Of a stretch of DNA of 23,867 nt, positions 6,404-13,734 are shown piece by piece. The notes under the pieces were generated by a model. It was not told the origin of the DNA, made no database searches, and saw only the letters and a program-made list of their open reading frames with translations. The translations under genes and the position numbers were made by a program. This DNA comes from Candidatus Tectimicrobiota bacterium (GTDB lineage Bacteria; UBA8248; JACPRG01). The stretch lies in contig JACPRG010000004.1 of the NCBI GenBank assembly GCA_016190025.1, positions 1-23,867 on the forward strand, given 5' to 3'. Positions within the stretch are counted from its first letter, which is position 1. Every line of letters begins with the position of its first letter.

Positions 6404-7713
6404 CGGCCCGCTCCTTCAGCCGCCCCGGCTTCCTCTTTTCCCTCCGTCAGCAGCTCGCGGACCCGGTCCAGGACGACTTCGGCCAGGGCGGCCTTGGTGA
6501 GCCGCGGCGTCTCGGTCTGCCGGCCCGTCCGGTCGATGAGGAGAGCGGAGGAAAGCTCGCTTCCCATGGCCCCGTCCGCCCCGCCGACCCAGTTCCCCAC
6601 GATGAGGTCCAGCTTTTTTTTCTGGAGCTTCGCCTTCGCGTTCTCCGCGAGGCCTTCGGTCTCGGCCGCGAACCCCACCAAGAGGGGTCTCCCCTGTCCC
6701 CGGCCGGTCGCCCGCCCGACCTCTTCGAGAATGTCCGCCGTCCGCTCCAGGGTCAGGGTCAGGTCACCCTCGCGCTTTTTGAATTTCCCCTCTTCCGTCC
6801 GGCGCGGGCGGTAATCGGCGACGGCCGCCGCCATGATCACCACGTCCGTCCCGGCCAGGGCGTCCAGGACGGCCCGGCGCATCTCCTCGGCGGATTCCAC
6901 CCGGCGGGCGGCCACGCCCGGCGGGGGATTCAACGAGGTGGGGCCGCTGACGAGGGTGACCTCCGCGCCCCGCCGCCGCGCGGCGCCCGCCAGGGCGTAG
7001 CCCATTTTACCGCTGGACCGGTTCGACAGGAACCGGATCGCGTCCCACCGCTCGCGCGTGGGACCGGCGGTGACCAGGACTTTTTTCCCGGCCAAGTCGC
7101 CCGACCGGGCGAGGAGGGAGAAGGCGGCCTCGAGAATGGCGGCGGGCTCCGCCAGGCGGCCGGGACCTTCCGGCTCCTCGGGGGAGGCGAGAGGGCCGCT
7201 CTCCGGCCCGATGAAGGTCACGCCTCGTTCGGCCAGGCGGTTCAGGTTGTCCTGGACCGCCGGGTGCTGGAACATCCACGGGTTCATGGCGGGGGCGACG
7301 AGAACGGGGCAGGGAGCGGCCAGCAGAGCGGTGGTGAGGAAGTCGTCGGCGATCCCCCGGGCGTATTTTCCCAGGAAATTCGCCGTGGCGGGGGCGACGA
7401 TCACCAGGTCCGCCGGCTTTTGCCGTTCCCCCCGGCCCTGGACCGCCCAGAGGTGCTCGAGGGGGTCCTGGGCGGGGTCGGAGGGAGGGCGGGGGAACAG
7501 GTCGGTGAGCACGGGCCCGCCTGACAGGGTGTGAAAGGTGAGCGGGCCGACGAACTCGGTGGCGCTTCGGGTCATGATCACCTGAACCTCCGCGCCTTCT
7601 TTGACCAGGAGGCGGAGGACCTCCGCCGCCTTGTAGGCGGCGATGCCTCCGGAGACGCCCAGAACGATTCGCCGTCCCGAGAGCCGGTTCAACGGGTGTT
7701 CCCCTTCGCTCAC
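6400..7713 (-). CDS. coaBC: Bifunctional phosphopantothenoylcysteine decarboxylase/phosphopantothenate-cysteine ligase
   Basis: This 437-residue enzyme makes 4'-phosphopantetheine for coenzyme A. The CoaC half (about 1-200) is an FMN flavoprotein with [17 protein letters not shown]87 in LEHLWAV (the catalytic His position), the PATAN motif, and PAMNPWM at 141-147. The CoaB half (about 205-430) has [33 protein letters not shown] and KFKK (310-313), which binds the acyl-adenylate. In the CoaC substrate flap the usual G-x-LACG segment reads [16 protein letters not shown]177 sits where many enzymes have the catalytic Cys (C158 of E. coli), and the loop is about two residues longer. The start is a GTG overlapping the gmk stop by 4 nt. 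There is also a short insertion (VQGRGERQ) after H87. Function by homology is firm; the loop change is unusual. Confidence 0.94.
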   Translation of the reverse strand: MSEGEHPLNRLSGRRIVLGVSGGIAAYKAAEVLRLLVKEGAEVQVIMTRSATEFVGPLTFHTLSGGPVLTDLFPRPPSDPAQDPLEHLWAVQGRGERQKPADLVIVAPATANFLGKYARGIADDFLTTALLAAPCPVLVAPAMNPWMFQHPAVQDNLNRLAERGVTFIGPESGPLASPEEPEGPGRLAEPAAILEAAFSLLARSGDLAGKKVLVTAGPTRERWDAIRFLSNRSSGKMGYALAGAARRRGAEVTLVSGPTSLNPPPGVAARRVESAEEMRRAVLDALAGTDVVIMAAAVADYRPRRTEEGKFKKREGDLTLTLERTADILEEVGRATGRGQGRPLLVGFAAETEGLAENAKAKLQKKKLDLIVGNWVGGADGAMGSELSSALLIDRTGRQTETPRLTKAALAEVVLDRVRELLTEGKEEAGAAEGAGR

Positions 7714-8327
7714 GGCGGGCCGCCTTTCGCCGGCGGAGGGCTGGGGTCCCGCCGGACCCGGCAGCGCTCGGCCGTGATGATGGCCATCAGGTCCCCGGCG
7801 GCCCGGTCGAGGTCATCGTTCACGACGGCGTAGTCGTACTGGTGGATCCAGCCCAGTTCGCTCCGGGCGAGCTCCAGGCGCCGTTGGATGACCTCTTCGG
7901 GGTCCGAGCCCCGCTCTCTCAGCCTTTTTTCGAGGACCTTCAGGGAGGGGGGCTGCACGAAGATGGTGATGACCCGCGGGTATTGGCGGCGGATGCTCCG
8001 GGCCCCCTGGATCTCGATGGCCAGGAGGGTGTCCACGCCCGATGCGCTGTTCTGCTCGATGGGCTCCTTGGGGGTGCCGTACAGGTTGCCGTACACCTCC
8101 GCCCACTCGAGGAGTCGGTCCTCGGCGATGCGCCGCTCGAACTCGGCCCGGCCCAGGAAGATGTAATCCACCCCGTCCCTTTCACCCGGCCTGGGGGGGC
8201 GGGTGGTGCAGGAGACCGAGCGACGCAAGTTGGGCAGAGATTCCAGGGCCCGCTTCACGAGCGAGGTTTTTCCTCCTCCCGATGGAGAGGAGACCACGAA
8301 GACCAGCCCTTGCCTTTTGCCCTCCAC
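7710..8327 (-). CDS. gmk: Guanylate kinase
   Basis: The 205-residue enzyme phosphorylates GMP to GDP. The P-loop is SSPSGGGKTSL (13-23), and the GMP-binding signature follows at SCTTRPPRPGERDGVDYIFL (39-58), with WAEVYGNLYGT and the lid segment LRERGSDPEEVIQRRL. The C-terminal tail is slightly long and Pro-rich ([11 protein letters not shown]). The start is a GTG at 8327; GGAAAGG lies about 11 nt upstream, a weak ribosome binding site. The gene follows yicC by 119 bases. That gap contains no remA/DUF370-like gene, and no rpoZ lies between gmk and coaBC, although both are often found at these positions in other bacteria. The stop overlaps the coaBC start (GTGA), so the two are probably translated together. 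Confidence 0.95.
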   Translation of the reverse strand: MEGKRQGLVFVVSSPSGGGKTSLVKRALESLPNLRRSVSCTTRPPRPGERDGVDYIFLGRAEFERRIAEDRLLEWAEVYGNLYGTPKEPIEQNSASGVDTLLAIEIQGARSIRRQYPRVITIFVQPPSLKVLEKRLRERGSDPEEVIQRRLELARSELGWIHQYDYAVVNDDLDRAAGDLMAIITAERCRVRRDPSPPPAKGGPP

Positions 8328-8446
8328 CGGATCAGGGGCCTTTCCGGAAAGAGGGAGTCTTTGCGTTCTTCATGGTGCTAAGGCTTCCGGCGAAGGGAGA
8401 GGCGATCGGATCGGGCGGGCTCTCCGCCCTCTCGGGTCTCGGATCC

Positions 8447-9328
8447 TCATTCGAGATTTTGAACCTGCTCCCGGATCTTTTCCAGTTCTGATTTCAGGTC
8501 CACGACCAGGGCGGACACCCGGGTGTCCAAGGACTTGGAGCCGATGGTGTTGGTCTCCCGGTGCATTTCCTGCAGGAGGAAATCCAGCTTGCGGCCTGCG
8601 GGGCTGCCCTGCGCCAACTGGTCCCGGAACTGAGCGTTGTGACTCTCCAGGCGCGTGATTTCTTCCGAGGTGTCGCTGCGCTGCGTGAGGAGGACGATCT
8701 CCTGTTCCAGGCGGCCGGGGACGAACTGCGCTTCTCCGTTGACCAGATCGGCCAGGCGGGCCCTCAGGCGCTCTCTGAATTGCTCCACCGTTGCGGGCAC
8801 GCTCTCCTTCAGTCGCCCGATCAGGCGGGAGACCTCGTCCAGGCGGTTCGAGATGTCCTCAGCGAGGGCCTTGCCTTCCGTGCGGCTCATGCCCTCCAGG
8901 CTGTCCAGGGCCTGGGACAGGGCGTCTTGGATGAATTCCGCGCTGACCTCCGCCGCGCCCCCGTTCTCTTCCATGAAGAAGATCTCCCGCATCCGGGCGA
9001 GGGTTTCCACCGTGATCTCCCCCGGCAGGTTCAGCTCTTCTTTCAGGCGCCTGAGGCCCGCCAGGTATTGTCGGGCGGCGTCCCGGTCCACGCGGATCTC
9101 CCGCGAGACCCAGCAGTCGCCGGAGAGGGTGACGGAGACGTCGAATTTCCCCCGCTCGAAGCGGTCGCGCACGCTCTCGCGGATGAAGGGTTCCAGGGAG
9201 GAAAGCGGCCGGGAGGTCTTGACGGAAACCTCGAAGAAGCGGTGGTTGACCGCGCGGACCTCGACCGCGACGGATTGTCCCTCCCTTTCCGTCACGCCTT
9301 TTCCCCAGCCTGTCATGCTGCGCCACAT
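8447..9328 (-). CDS. yicC: YicC/YloC-family endoribonuclease
   Basis: The 293-residue protein begins MWRSMTGWGKG, matching the family start pattern RSMTGFG, then VEVRAVNHRFFEVSVKTSR and the N-terminal ring domain to about residue 155. The C-terminal DUF1732 part ends with RKLDFLLQEMHRETNTIGSKS, the family hallmark, where the conserved E and H are probable metal/active-site residues. E. coli YicC is a structure-specific endoribonuclease that affects small RNA stability; this one is expected to be a cytoplasmic homo-oligomer. The ATG at 9328 follows GGGGGAG. It is the first gene of Region B and reads from a good promoter at 9396-9424. The row yicC-gmk-coaBC is a common bacterial arrangement. 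Confidence 0.93.
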   Translation of the reverse strand: MWRSMTGWGKGVTEREGQSVAVEVRAVNHRFFEVSVKTSRPLSSLEPFIRESVRDRFERGKFDVSVTLSGDCWVSREIRVDRDAARQYLAGLRRLKEELNLPGEITVETLARMREIFFMEENGGAAEVSAEFIQDALSQALDSLEGMSRTEGKALAEDISNRLDEVSRLIGRLKESVPATVEQFRERLRARLADLVNGEAQFVPGRLEQEIVLLTQRSDTSEEITRLESHNAQFRDQLAQGSPAGRKLDFLLQEMHRETNTIGSKSLDTRVSALVVDLKSELEKIREQVQNLE

Positions 9329-9395
9329 CCCTGGGCTCCCCCGGTCCGCGCGGGCCTTTCGGGCCGTTTAGGCCGATTAAGAGTTTAAAAACAAA

Positions 9396-9424
9396 TAGAT
9401 ACCAGCACTTTGCTCCCGTGTCAA
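9396..9424 (-). promoter_or_regulatory. Sigma70-like promoter for yicC-gmk-coaBC-udg
   Basis: On the minus strand a perfect TTGACA (9424-9419) is followed, after a 17-base spacer, by TATCTA (9401-9396). The -10 box is imperfect, but the spacing is ideal and the region is AT-rich. Transcription would start near 9389, giving a leader of about 60 bases with two small GGCC/GGCC repeats before the yicC start. It is divergent from the rqcH promoter, with 14 bases between the two -35 elements. Confidence 0.6.
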
Positions 9425-9438
9425 ACGAAAAATTGGTC

Positions 9439-9467
9439 TTGAATGGGCTTTAGAGACCAGATATATT
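9439..9467 (+). promoter_or_regulatory. Sigma70-like promoter for rqcH
   Basis: TTGAAT (9439-9444), a 17-base spacer and TATATT (9462-9467) form a strong sigma70-like promoter. Transcription would begin near 9474, and AAAGGAGA (9475-9481) then lies almost at the 5' end, so the leader is only about 18 bases. The ribosome binding core GGAG is 10 nt before the ATG at 9492. The short spacing of the divergent -35 boxes suggests the two promoters could influence each other. Confidence 0.68.
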
Positions 9468-9491
9468 CGGTGTGAAAGGAGACCCACCTGG

Positions 9492-11636
9492 ATGGATTCT
9501 TTTGTTTTGAAGGCGATTGCTGTGGAGTTGGACGCCGCGCTGCGCGGCGGAATCGTGGAGAAGGTCATCCAGCCCAACCACTCGATGCTCCTCCTGGAAA
9601 TCAATCCCCCCCGGTCCTCCTCGAGGGCCTCCGATCCCCTGCTCGATTCCCTTCCGAGGCCGTCCGGCAAAGGGACTTTTCGCCTTTTGATCTCTGTCGA
9701 TCCCAATCAGCCCCGGGTCCACCTGACGCAATCGGACCCCAAGGCCTCAAAATCGCCCCCCCCTTTTTGCATGCTGCTGAGAAAGCACCTGACGGGCGCC
9801 CGCATCGTGAGCGCGGCCCTGCGGGGGATCGAGCGGATTTTGAATCTGACCCTCGAGAGGCGGGACCCCATCGGCCGGATTGAGCGTTACACCCTCGTGG
9901 CCGAGATCATGGGGCGGCACAGCAACCTGTTCCTGGTGGATTCCCGGACGGGGATCATCCTGGACGCGCTGAAACTGGTTCCCCCGAGCCAGAGCGCCAG
10001 GCGTCCCATTCGGCGCAATATGCCGTATGAGCCGCCGCCCGCCCAGGAGAAGCGGGATCCCATGACGATTGGGCAGGAAGCGTTCCTCGAATTGGCCCGG
10101 CATGCGGGGGACGGCCGCAAGGGCGAGAGGGTCTCGGCGAGGTGGCTGGTGGAGAACTTTTCGGGGATCAGCCCCGACGTGGCCGGCTTCGTGGTGGAGG
10201 CGGCGGAGAAATCCGGGTTGTGGGATGCGTTCCGGGAGATCCGGGACCGTTTCCGCGCGGCGGATTTCTCCCCGGGCGTCCGGAAGGTCGACGAAGCGGA
10301 TGAAGGGACGGTCTGGGTTCTGCCGATTCCGGCGAGCAAGCGGTTTGTCCCCTTTCCCAGCGCCAACGGCGCCGCGGACGAGCTGTATGGGCACTCCTGG
10401 GAGAGGCGGCGTCTGGATGCCCAAAGGCACGCGGTCCAAAGGGAGCTCCAGGCCCTGCTGGAACGAAAGCGCCGGACCGCCGGGCGCATCCGCGTGGACC
10501 TCGGCCGCGCGGCCAACGCTGAGCGCGAGAGAAAGAGGGGCGAGGTTCTGCTCGCCCACCTAGACTCCGTGCCCAGGAGCGCGGAATCCATGCGCCTGAC
10601 GGACCCCGTGACCGGCGAGGAGGTGGAAGTCCCCCTGGATGTCAAGCTGACGCCGCAGCAGAACGCCCAGCGCTATTTCTCAAAATCCAAGAAGCTCCGC
10701 CGGATGGCCGTCCTGGGGGAAAAACGCCTGAAAGAGATGGAAAGGCAGGTCGTCCGATTGGAGGCCCTGGCGGCCGAGGCGGAGTCCGCGGACCGGCTCG
10801 AGACGCTGGACAGGATCGCGGCTGAGCTGCGCGAGCTTTCGCCCCCCGGCCGGGAAGCGCCTTCGTCCGCCGAAGAGGGGCCGGGCCGCAAGGTCGCGGC
10901 CGCCCGGGGGGCCGCGCCCGGCGCGCACAAAGTCGCCCGGGACTCCACCCGACAGAAGCAGCCGGCGGCACGGGCGAAGGCGCCGGAGACGGCGGACAAG
11001 CCTTCGGCGGCCGCGTCGAGCCCCGCCGCCGCGAAGCCCAGGCCGGAGGCATCGGGACGGAAGAGAGAGGGCGGCCGGAAGCGCCCTGAAAAGGGAAAGG
11101 GCGCGAGGGTCAGGGCCGTGGTCCCGGGGCCTGCGCCCAAGAAAGAGAGAACGCCGCCCCCGGCTGAGGATTCCCAGGCCCCTGCGCCCGCGTTCAAGGC
11201 TTCGCAGCGGAGGAGTTCGAAGGACTATCGGTGCTTTCAGCTGGACAACGGCTGGGAGATCCTGGTCGGCAAGCACGATCGGGGCAACGACCGTCTGCTT
11301 CGGCAGGTGGCGGGGGGGGAAGATGTTTGGCTGCACGCCCAGGGGGTCCCCGGCTCTCACGTGATCATTCATCATCCGGAGCGCGGCAAAGAAGTCCCCC
11401 TCCACGTGCTGGAAGAGGCTGCGAAGCTCGCCGCCCATTACAGCAAGGGGAAAGAGTCGGCCAAGGTGGCGGTGGATTACACCGCGGTGAAGCACTTGCG
11501 TCGCGTCAAGGGCGGCAGGGCCGGACAGGTCACCTACAGCGGGCAGCGCACCATCCTGGTTTCCCCCGAGCCTCCTGCGGGGTTGCGAGAGTCCGATTCA
11601 CCCCAAAACGGCGCGTCAGTGGAAGAGGCCGTGTAG
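9492..11636 (+). CDS. rqcH: RqcH/NFACT family ribosome-associated quality control protein (FbpA-like)
   Basis: The 714-residue protein is an NFACT protein. In bacteria, RqcH binds the split 50S subunit with peptidyl-tRNA and adds C-terminal alanine tails to stalled chains. The NFACT-N domain runs from residue 1 (MDSFVLKAIAVELDAALRGG) and includes the signature YTLVAEIMGRHSNLFLVD (133-150). The HhH and coiled-coil parts are seen at about 195-450, with charged helices near 305-350 and 400-450. The NFACT-R domain (576-690) has DVWLHAQGVPGSHVII (611-626). Between them, residues 452-575 are a long Ala/Pro/Arg/Lys-rich low-complexity stretch, absent from compact family members. E114-R115 occupies the position of the Asp-Arg pair needed for tRNA binding in B. 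subtilis RqcH. The older names FbpA or fibronectin-binding protein are misleading here, since no export signal is seen. Confidence 0.9.
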   Translation: MDSFVLKAIAVELDAALRGGIVEKVIQPNHSMLLLEINPPRSSSRASDPLLDSLPRPSGKGTFRLLISVDPNQPRVHLTQSDPKASKSPPPFCMLLRKHLTGARIVSAALRGIERILNLTLERRDPIGRIERYTLVAEIMGRHSNLFLVDSRTGIILDALKLVPPSQSARRPIRRNMPYEPPPAQEKRDPMTIGQEAFLELARHAGDGRKGERVSARWLVENFSGISPDVAGFVVEAAEKSGLWDAFREIRDRFRAADFSPGVRKVDEADEGTVWVLPIPASKRFVPFPSANGAADELYGHSWERRRLDAQRHAVQRELQALLERKRRTAGRIRVDLGRAANAERERKRGEVLLAHLDSVPRSAESMRLTDPVTGEEVEVPLDVKLTPQQNAQRYFSKSKKLRRMAVLGEKRLKEMERQVVRLEALAAEAESADRLETLDRIAAELRELSPPGREAPSSAEEGPGRKVAAARGAAPGAHKVARDSTRQKQPAARAKAPETADKPSAAASSPAAAKPRPEASGRKREGGRKRPEKGKGARVRAVVPGPAPKKERTPPPAEDSQAPAPAFKASQRRSSKDYRCFQLDNGWEILVGKHDRGNDRLLRQVAGGEDVWLHAQGVPGSHVIIHHPERGKEVPLHVLEEAAKLAAHYSKGKESAKVAVDYTAVKHLRRVKGGRAGQVTYSGQRTILVSPEPPAGLRESDSPQNGASVEEAV

Positions 11637-11709
11637 CGGGTTCCGGAAATGGGAGGGCCGGAATCGCCTGTCCCTGGGAGCCCCGCCTGCCTCGGGGGAG
11701 AGGTTCTGA

Positions 11710-12594
11710 GTGCTTGCGCCCGCCCCGGTTTTCGCCCTCGTCACCGCGCTTTGCATTGGGACGGCCGACTTCTCCTCCCACTATGGCCTGCGCCACGTTC
11801 GGGCCTTGTCGGGGGCCTTTTTCTCCGTTTGTTTCCAGTGGCTCACCCTCGGGGTCATCCTTTCGATCCGGGGAAAATGGGAGATTGGGGACTGGCGCGG
11901 TCCGGCCATCTTCTTTTTGCAGGGGATGCTTCATCCCGGGATCTTTTTCGTTTTCCTGTTCTTGTCCATTGCGCGCCTCGGGCCAGCCCGGGCGATCACC
12001 CTGAAGGGGACCTCCCCCTTTTTCAGCGTGGCGATCGCCTTGTTCTTCCTCGGCGAGCGGCCGAGCCCGGCGATTTACGTGGGACTCTTTCTGGTGGCCG
12101 GCGGGGTGATGTCCTTGACGGCGGAGAGGGGGGGCAGGGTCCGTCTCGGCAAGGAGCTGGCCTTCCCGCTCATCGCGGCTTTTTTGTCGGGGGTTGGGCC
12201 CAACCTGGCCAAATTGGCGTTGAGATACATGAATGACCCGCCGCTGGGGGTGCTCTTCGGCGTCTCCGGGGCGATGGCGACCCTGTTCATCGCGAACACC
12301 GTATTGTCCGGGAAAGTGGGAGGGAGGTTCTGGCTGCGGGCCAGCCCCTTCGGGCACGTCCTCTTGTTTTGCCCGATGGGCACCCTGGCGGCCTTTGGAT
12401 TCATCGCCTACTACACCGCCCTCAGCCTCGGGTCCGTGGCCGTGGTCGCCCCGCTGGTCCAGACGGCGCCCTTTGTGGCCATCCTGCTCTCCCGCCTGTT
12501 GATCCAGGAGCAGGAGGGGGTCAACTTGCGCTTGGTGTTCTCCGCGGTCGCCGTCGTCCTGGGGGCGGCCCTGATCACGACGGGCCGCGCGTGA
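11710..12594 (+). CDS. DMT-superfamily EamA transporter, copy 1 of 3
   Basis: A 294-residue inner-membrane protein with ten predicted hydrophobic helices in two EamA repeats. The first repeat opens with PVFALVTALCIGTADFSSHYGLRHVRALSGAFF and contains LGPARAITLKGTSPFFSV and GERPSPAIYVGLFLV. The second runs from about residue 150, with SGVGPNLAKLAL and SVAVVAPLVQTAPFVAILLSRLLIQEQE. The family carries small metabolites (amino acids, purine bases, drugs); the substrate is unknown. The start is a GTG at 11710 with GGGAGAGG about 7 nt before it. The gene lies 73 bases after rqcH and is probably cotranscribed from the rqcH promoter. It is followed by two close paralogues, and all three end in the tripeptide GRA. 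Confidence 0.9.
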   Translation: MLAPAPVFALVTALCIGTADFSSHYGLRHVRALSGAFFSVCFQWLTLGVILSIRGKWEIGDWRGPAIFFLQGMLHPGIFFVFLFLSIARLGPARAITLKGTSPFFSVAIALFFLGERPSPAIYVGLFLVAGGVMSLTAERGGRVRLGKELAFPLIAAFLSGVGPNLAKLALRYMNDPPLGVLFGVSGAMATLFIANTVLSGKVGGRFWLRASPFGHVLLFCPMGTLAAFGFIAYYTALSLGSVAVVAPLVQTAPFVAILLSRLLIQEQEGVNLRLVFSAVAVVLGAALITTGRA

Positions 12595-12613
12595 GAGCGG
12601 CCCGCCGCCGCTC
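12595..12613 (+). other. Perfect hairpin immediately after DMT copy 1
   Basis: GAGCGGC and GCCGCTC pair across a 5-nt loop directly after the stop codon of DMT copy 1. No U-tract follows, so this is not a classical terminator. It could reduce readthrough into copy 2 or stabilise the 3' end of the first message. Confidence 0.35.
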
Positions 12614-12667
12614 CCTTCCGGAGGACCTGGGGGACGGCCGCGGGGGTGATCATCGGGCGAGAGGTGG

Positions 12668-13552
12668 ATGAATGAGATGCGCGCGCCGCTCTTCGCCTTG
12701 CTGACGGCCTTCTGCCTGGGCGCGGGCGATTTCTCTTCCCACTACGGCCTGCGGCGCGTGAGACCCCTGACCGGGGCGTTTTTCATCATTTGCTTTCAGC
12801 TGCTGACGCTCTCGGTCGCGCTCCTGATCCGGGGCCGTTGGGACATCCCCGATTGGCGGGGACCGATCTTTTTCCTGGTCTCCGGCGTCCTCCACCCCGG
12901 GGTCTTTTTCTTCTTCCTCCTCACGGCGATCCAACGCCTCGGGCCCGCCCGGGCCATCACCCTCAAGAGCACGTCCCCTTTCTTCGGCGTGACGATGGCC
13001 GTCCTGTTTCTGGCGGAGCGGCCCAGCCCGTCGGTGCTCTTGGGCGTGTTTCTCGTGGTCGGCGGGGTCATGTATCTGACGGCCGACCGGAGGCTCGGCG
13101 GCGGCAGGCCGGGTCTCCTCTATGTGATCGCGGCGGCCTTCTTCAGCGGACTCGGTCCGGTCTTGGCCAAGGCGGGGCTCGGCTCCTTGAACGACACGAT
13201 GCTGGGGCCGCTCTTCGCCATGATGGGGGGAGCGGTGACCCTGTTTCTCGGCAACACGGTCTTCGTGGGGAGCCAGGAGGGCGCGTTCTGGCTGCGGGCC
13301 CCGTCCGCCAAGGCGGTCCTTCTCTTTCTCCCGATGGGAGTCCTGGGCGCCCTGGGCTGGATTTCCTACTACACCGCCTTGACGTATGGGTCGGTCTCCG
13401 TGGTCATCCCGCTGGTCCAGACCGCCCCTTTCGTGACCCTTCTTCTCTCCCGGCTGTTGGTCCAGGAGCAGGAGCGGGTGACGCTCCGGCTGGTCATCTC
13501 GGCGGTTTTCATCTTCCTGGGGGCGGTGCTGATCGCCTTGGGGCGGGCGTGA
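12668..13552 (+). CDS. DMT-superfamily EamA transporter, copy 2 of 3
   Basis: A 294-residue, ten-helix EamA transporter closely similar along its whole length to the genes on both sides. It has AGDFSSHYGLRRVRPLTGAFF, HPGVFFFFLLTAIQRLGPARAITLKSTSPFFGV, AERPSPSVLLGVFLVVGGVMYL, and in the second half PLVQTAPFVTLLLSRLLVQEQERVTLRLV. The match is nearest to copy 1 in the C-terminal part (the QEQE motif) and to copy 3 in the first helix region (RRVRPLTG). The start ATG at 12668 has GAGAGGTG a few bases before it; an in-frame ATG at 12677 is an alternative. No separate promoter is apparent in the 73-base gap after copy 1. Substrate unknown; paralogues may differ in substrate or may pair. Confidence 0.9.
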   Translation: MNEMRAPLFALLTAFCLGAGDFSSHYGLRRVRPLTGAFFIICFQLLTLSVALLIRGRWDIPDWRGPIFFLVSGVLHPGVFFFFLLTAIQRLGPARAITLKSTSPFFGVTMAVLFLAERPSPSVLLGVFLVVGGVMYLTADRRLGGGRPGLLYVIAAAFFSGLGPVLAKAGLGSLNDTMLGPLFAMMGGAVTLFLGNTVFVGSQEGAFWLRAPSAKAVLLFLPMGVLGALGWISYYTALTYGSVSVVIPLVQTAPFVTLLLSRLLVQEQERVTLRLVISAVFIFLGAVLIALGRA

Positions 13553-13610
13553 CGGCCGTCTCGGGGATGGGAGATTTTCCGGAGGACCGCCGGGGGGGCG
13601 CTCGAATCCG

Positions 13611-13639
13611 TTGACGCCGATGTCCGGAAGACCTATAAC
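13611..13639 (+). promoter_or_regulatory. Sigma70-like promoter upstream of DMT copy 3
   Basis: TTGACG (13611-13616), a 17-base spacer and TATAAC (13634-13639) match the sigma70 consensus at 5 of 6 positions in each box. Transcription would begin near 13646, leaving a leader of about 90 bases before the ATG at 13735. This is one of the best promoter-like sequences in the window. It would allow copy 3 and the overlapping NCS2-like gene to be expressed separately from rqcH and copies 1-2. Confidence 0.62.
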
Positions 13640-13734
13640 CTGCACGGCCCGGCCCGTCGCCGCACGTCCAACGCTGCGGGGATTCTCTTTTTGCGCCGCC
13701 CCTTGAGGGCCCGGCGGAGAGGCTCGAAGGATTC

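Noticed and set aside
6400..7713. A CoaBC frameshift or pseudogene because of the missing Cys.
   Set aside because: The frame is intact through both domains and the other key motifs are present, so a variant active site is more likely than decay.
8332..8373. A 13-codon minus-strand frame in the yicC-gmk gap (MKNAKTPSFRKGP).
   Set aside because: It has no convincing ribosome binding site and is too short to support as a leader peptide; it does not resemble rpoZ or remA.
9492..11636. Annotation of the NFACT protein as a fibronectin-binding adhesin.
   Set aside because: The domain order is that of RqcH and there is no export signal; the adhesin name is a historical label.
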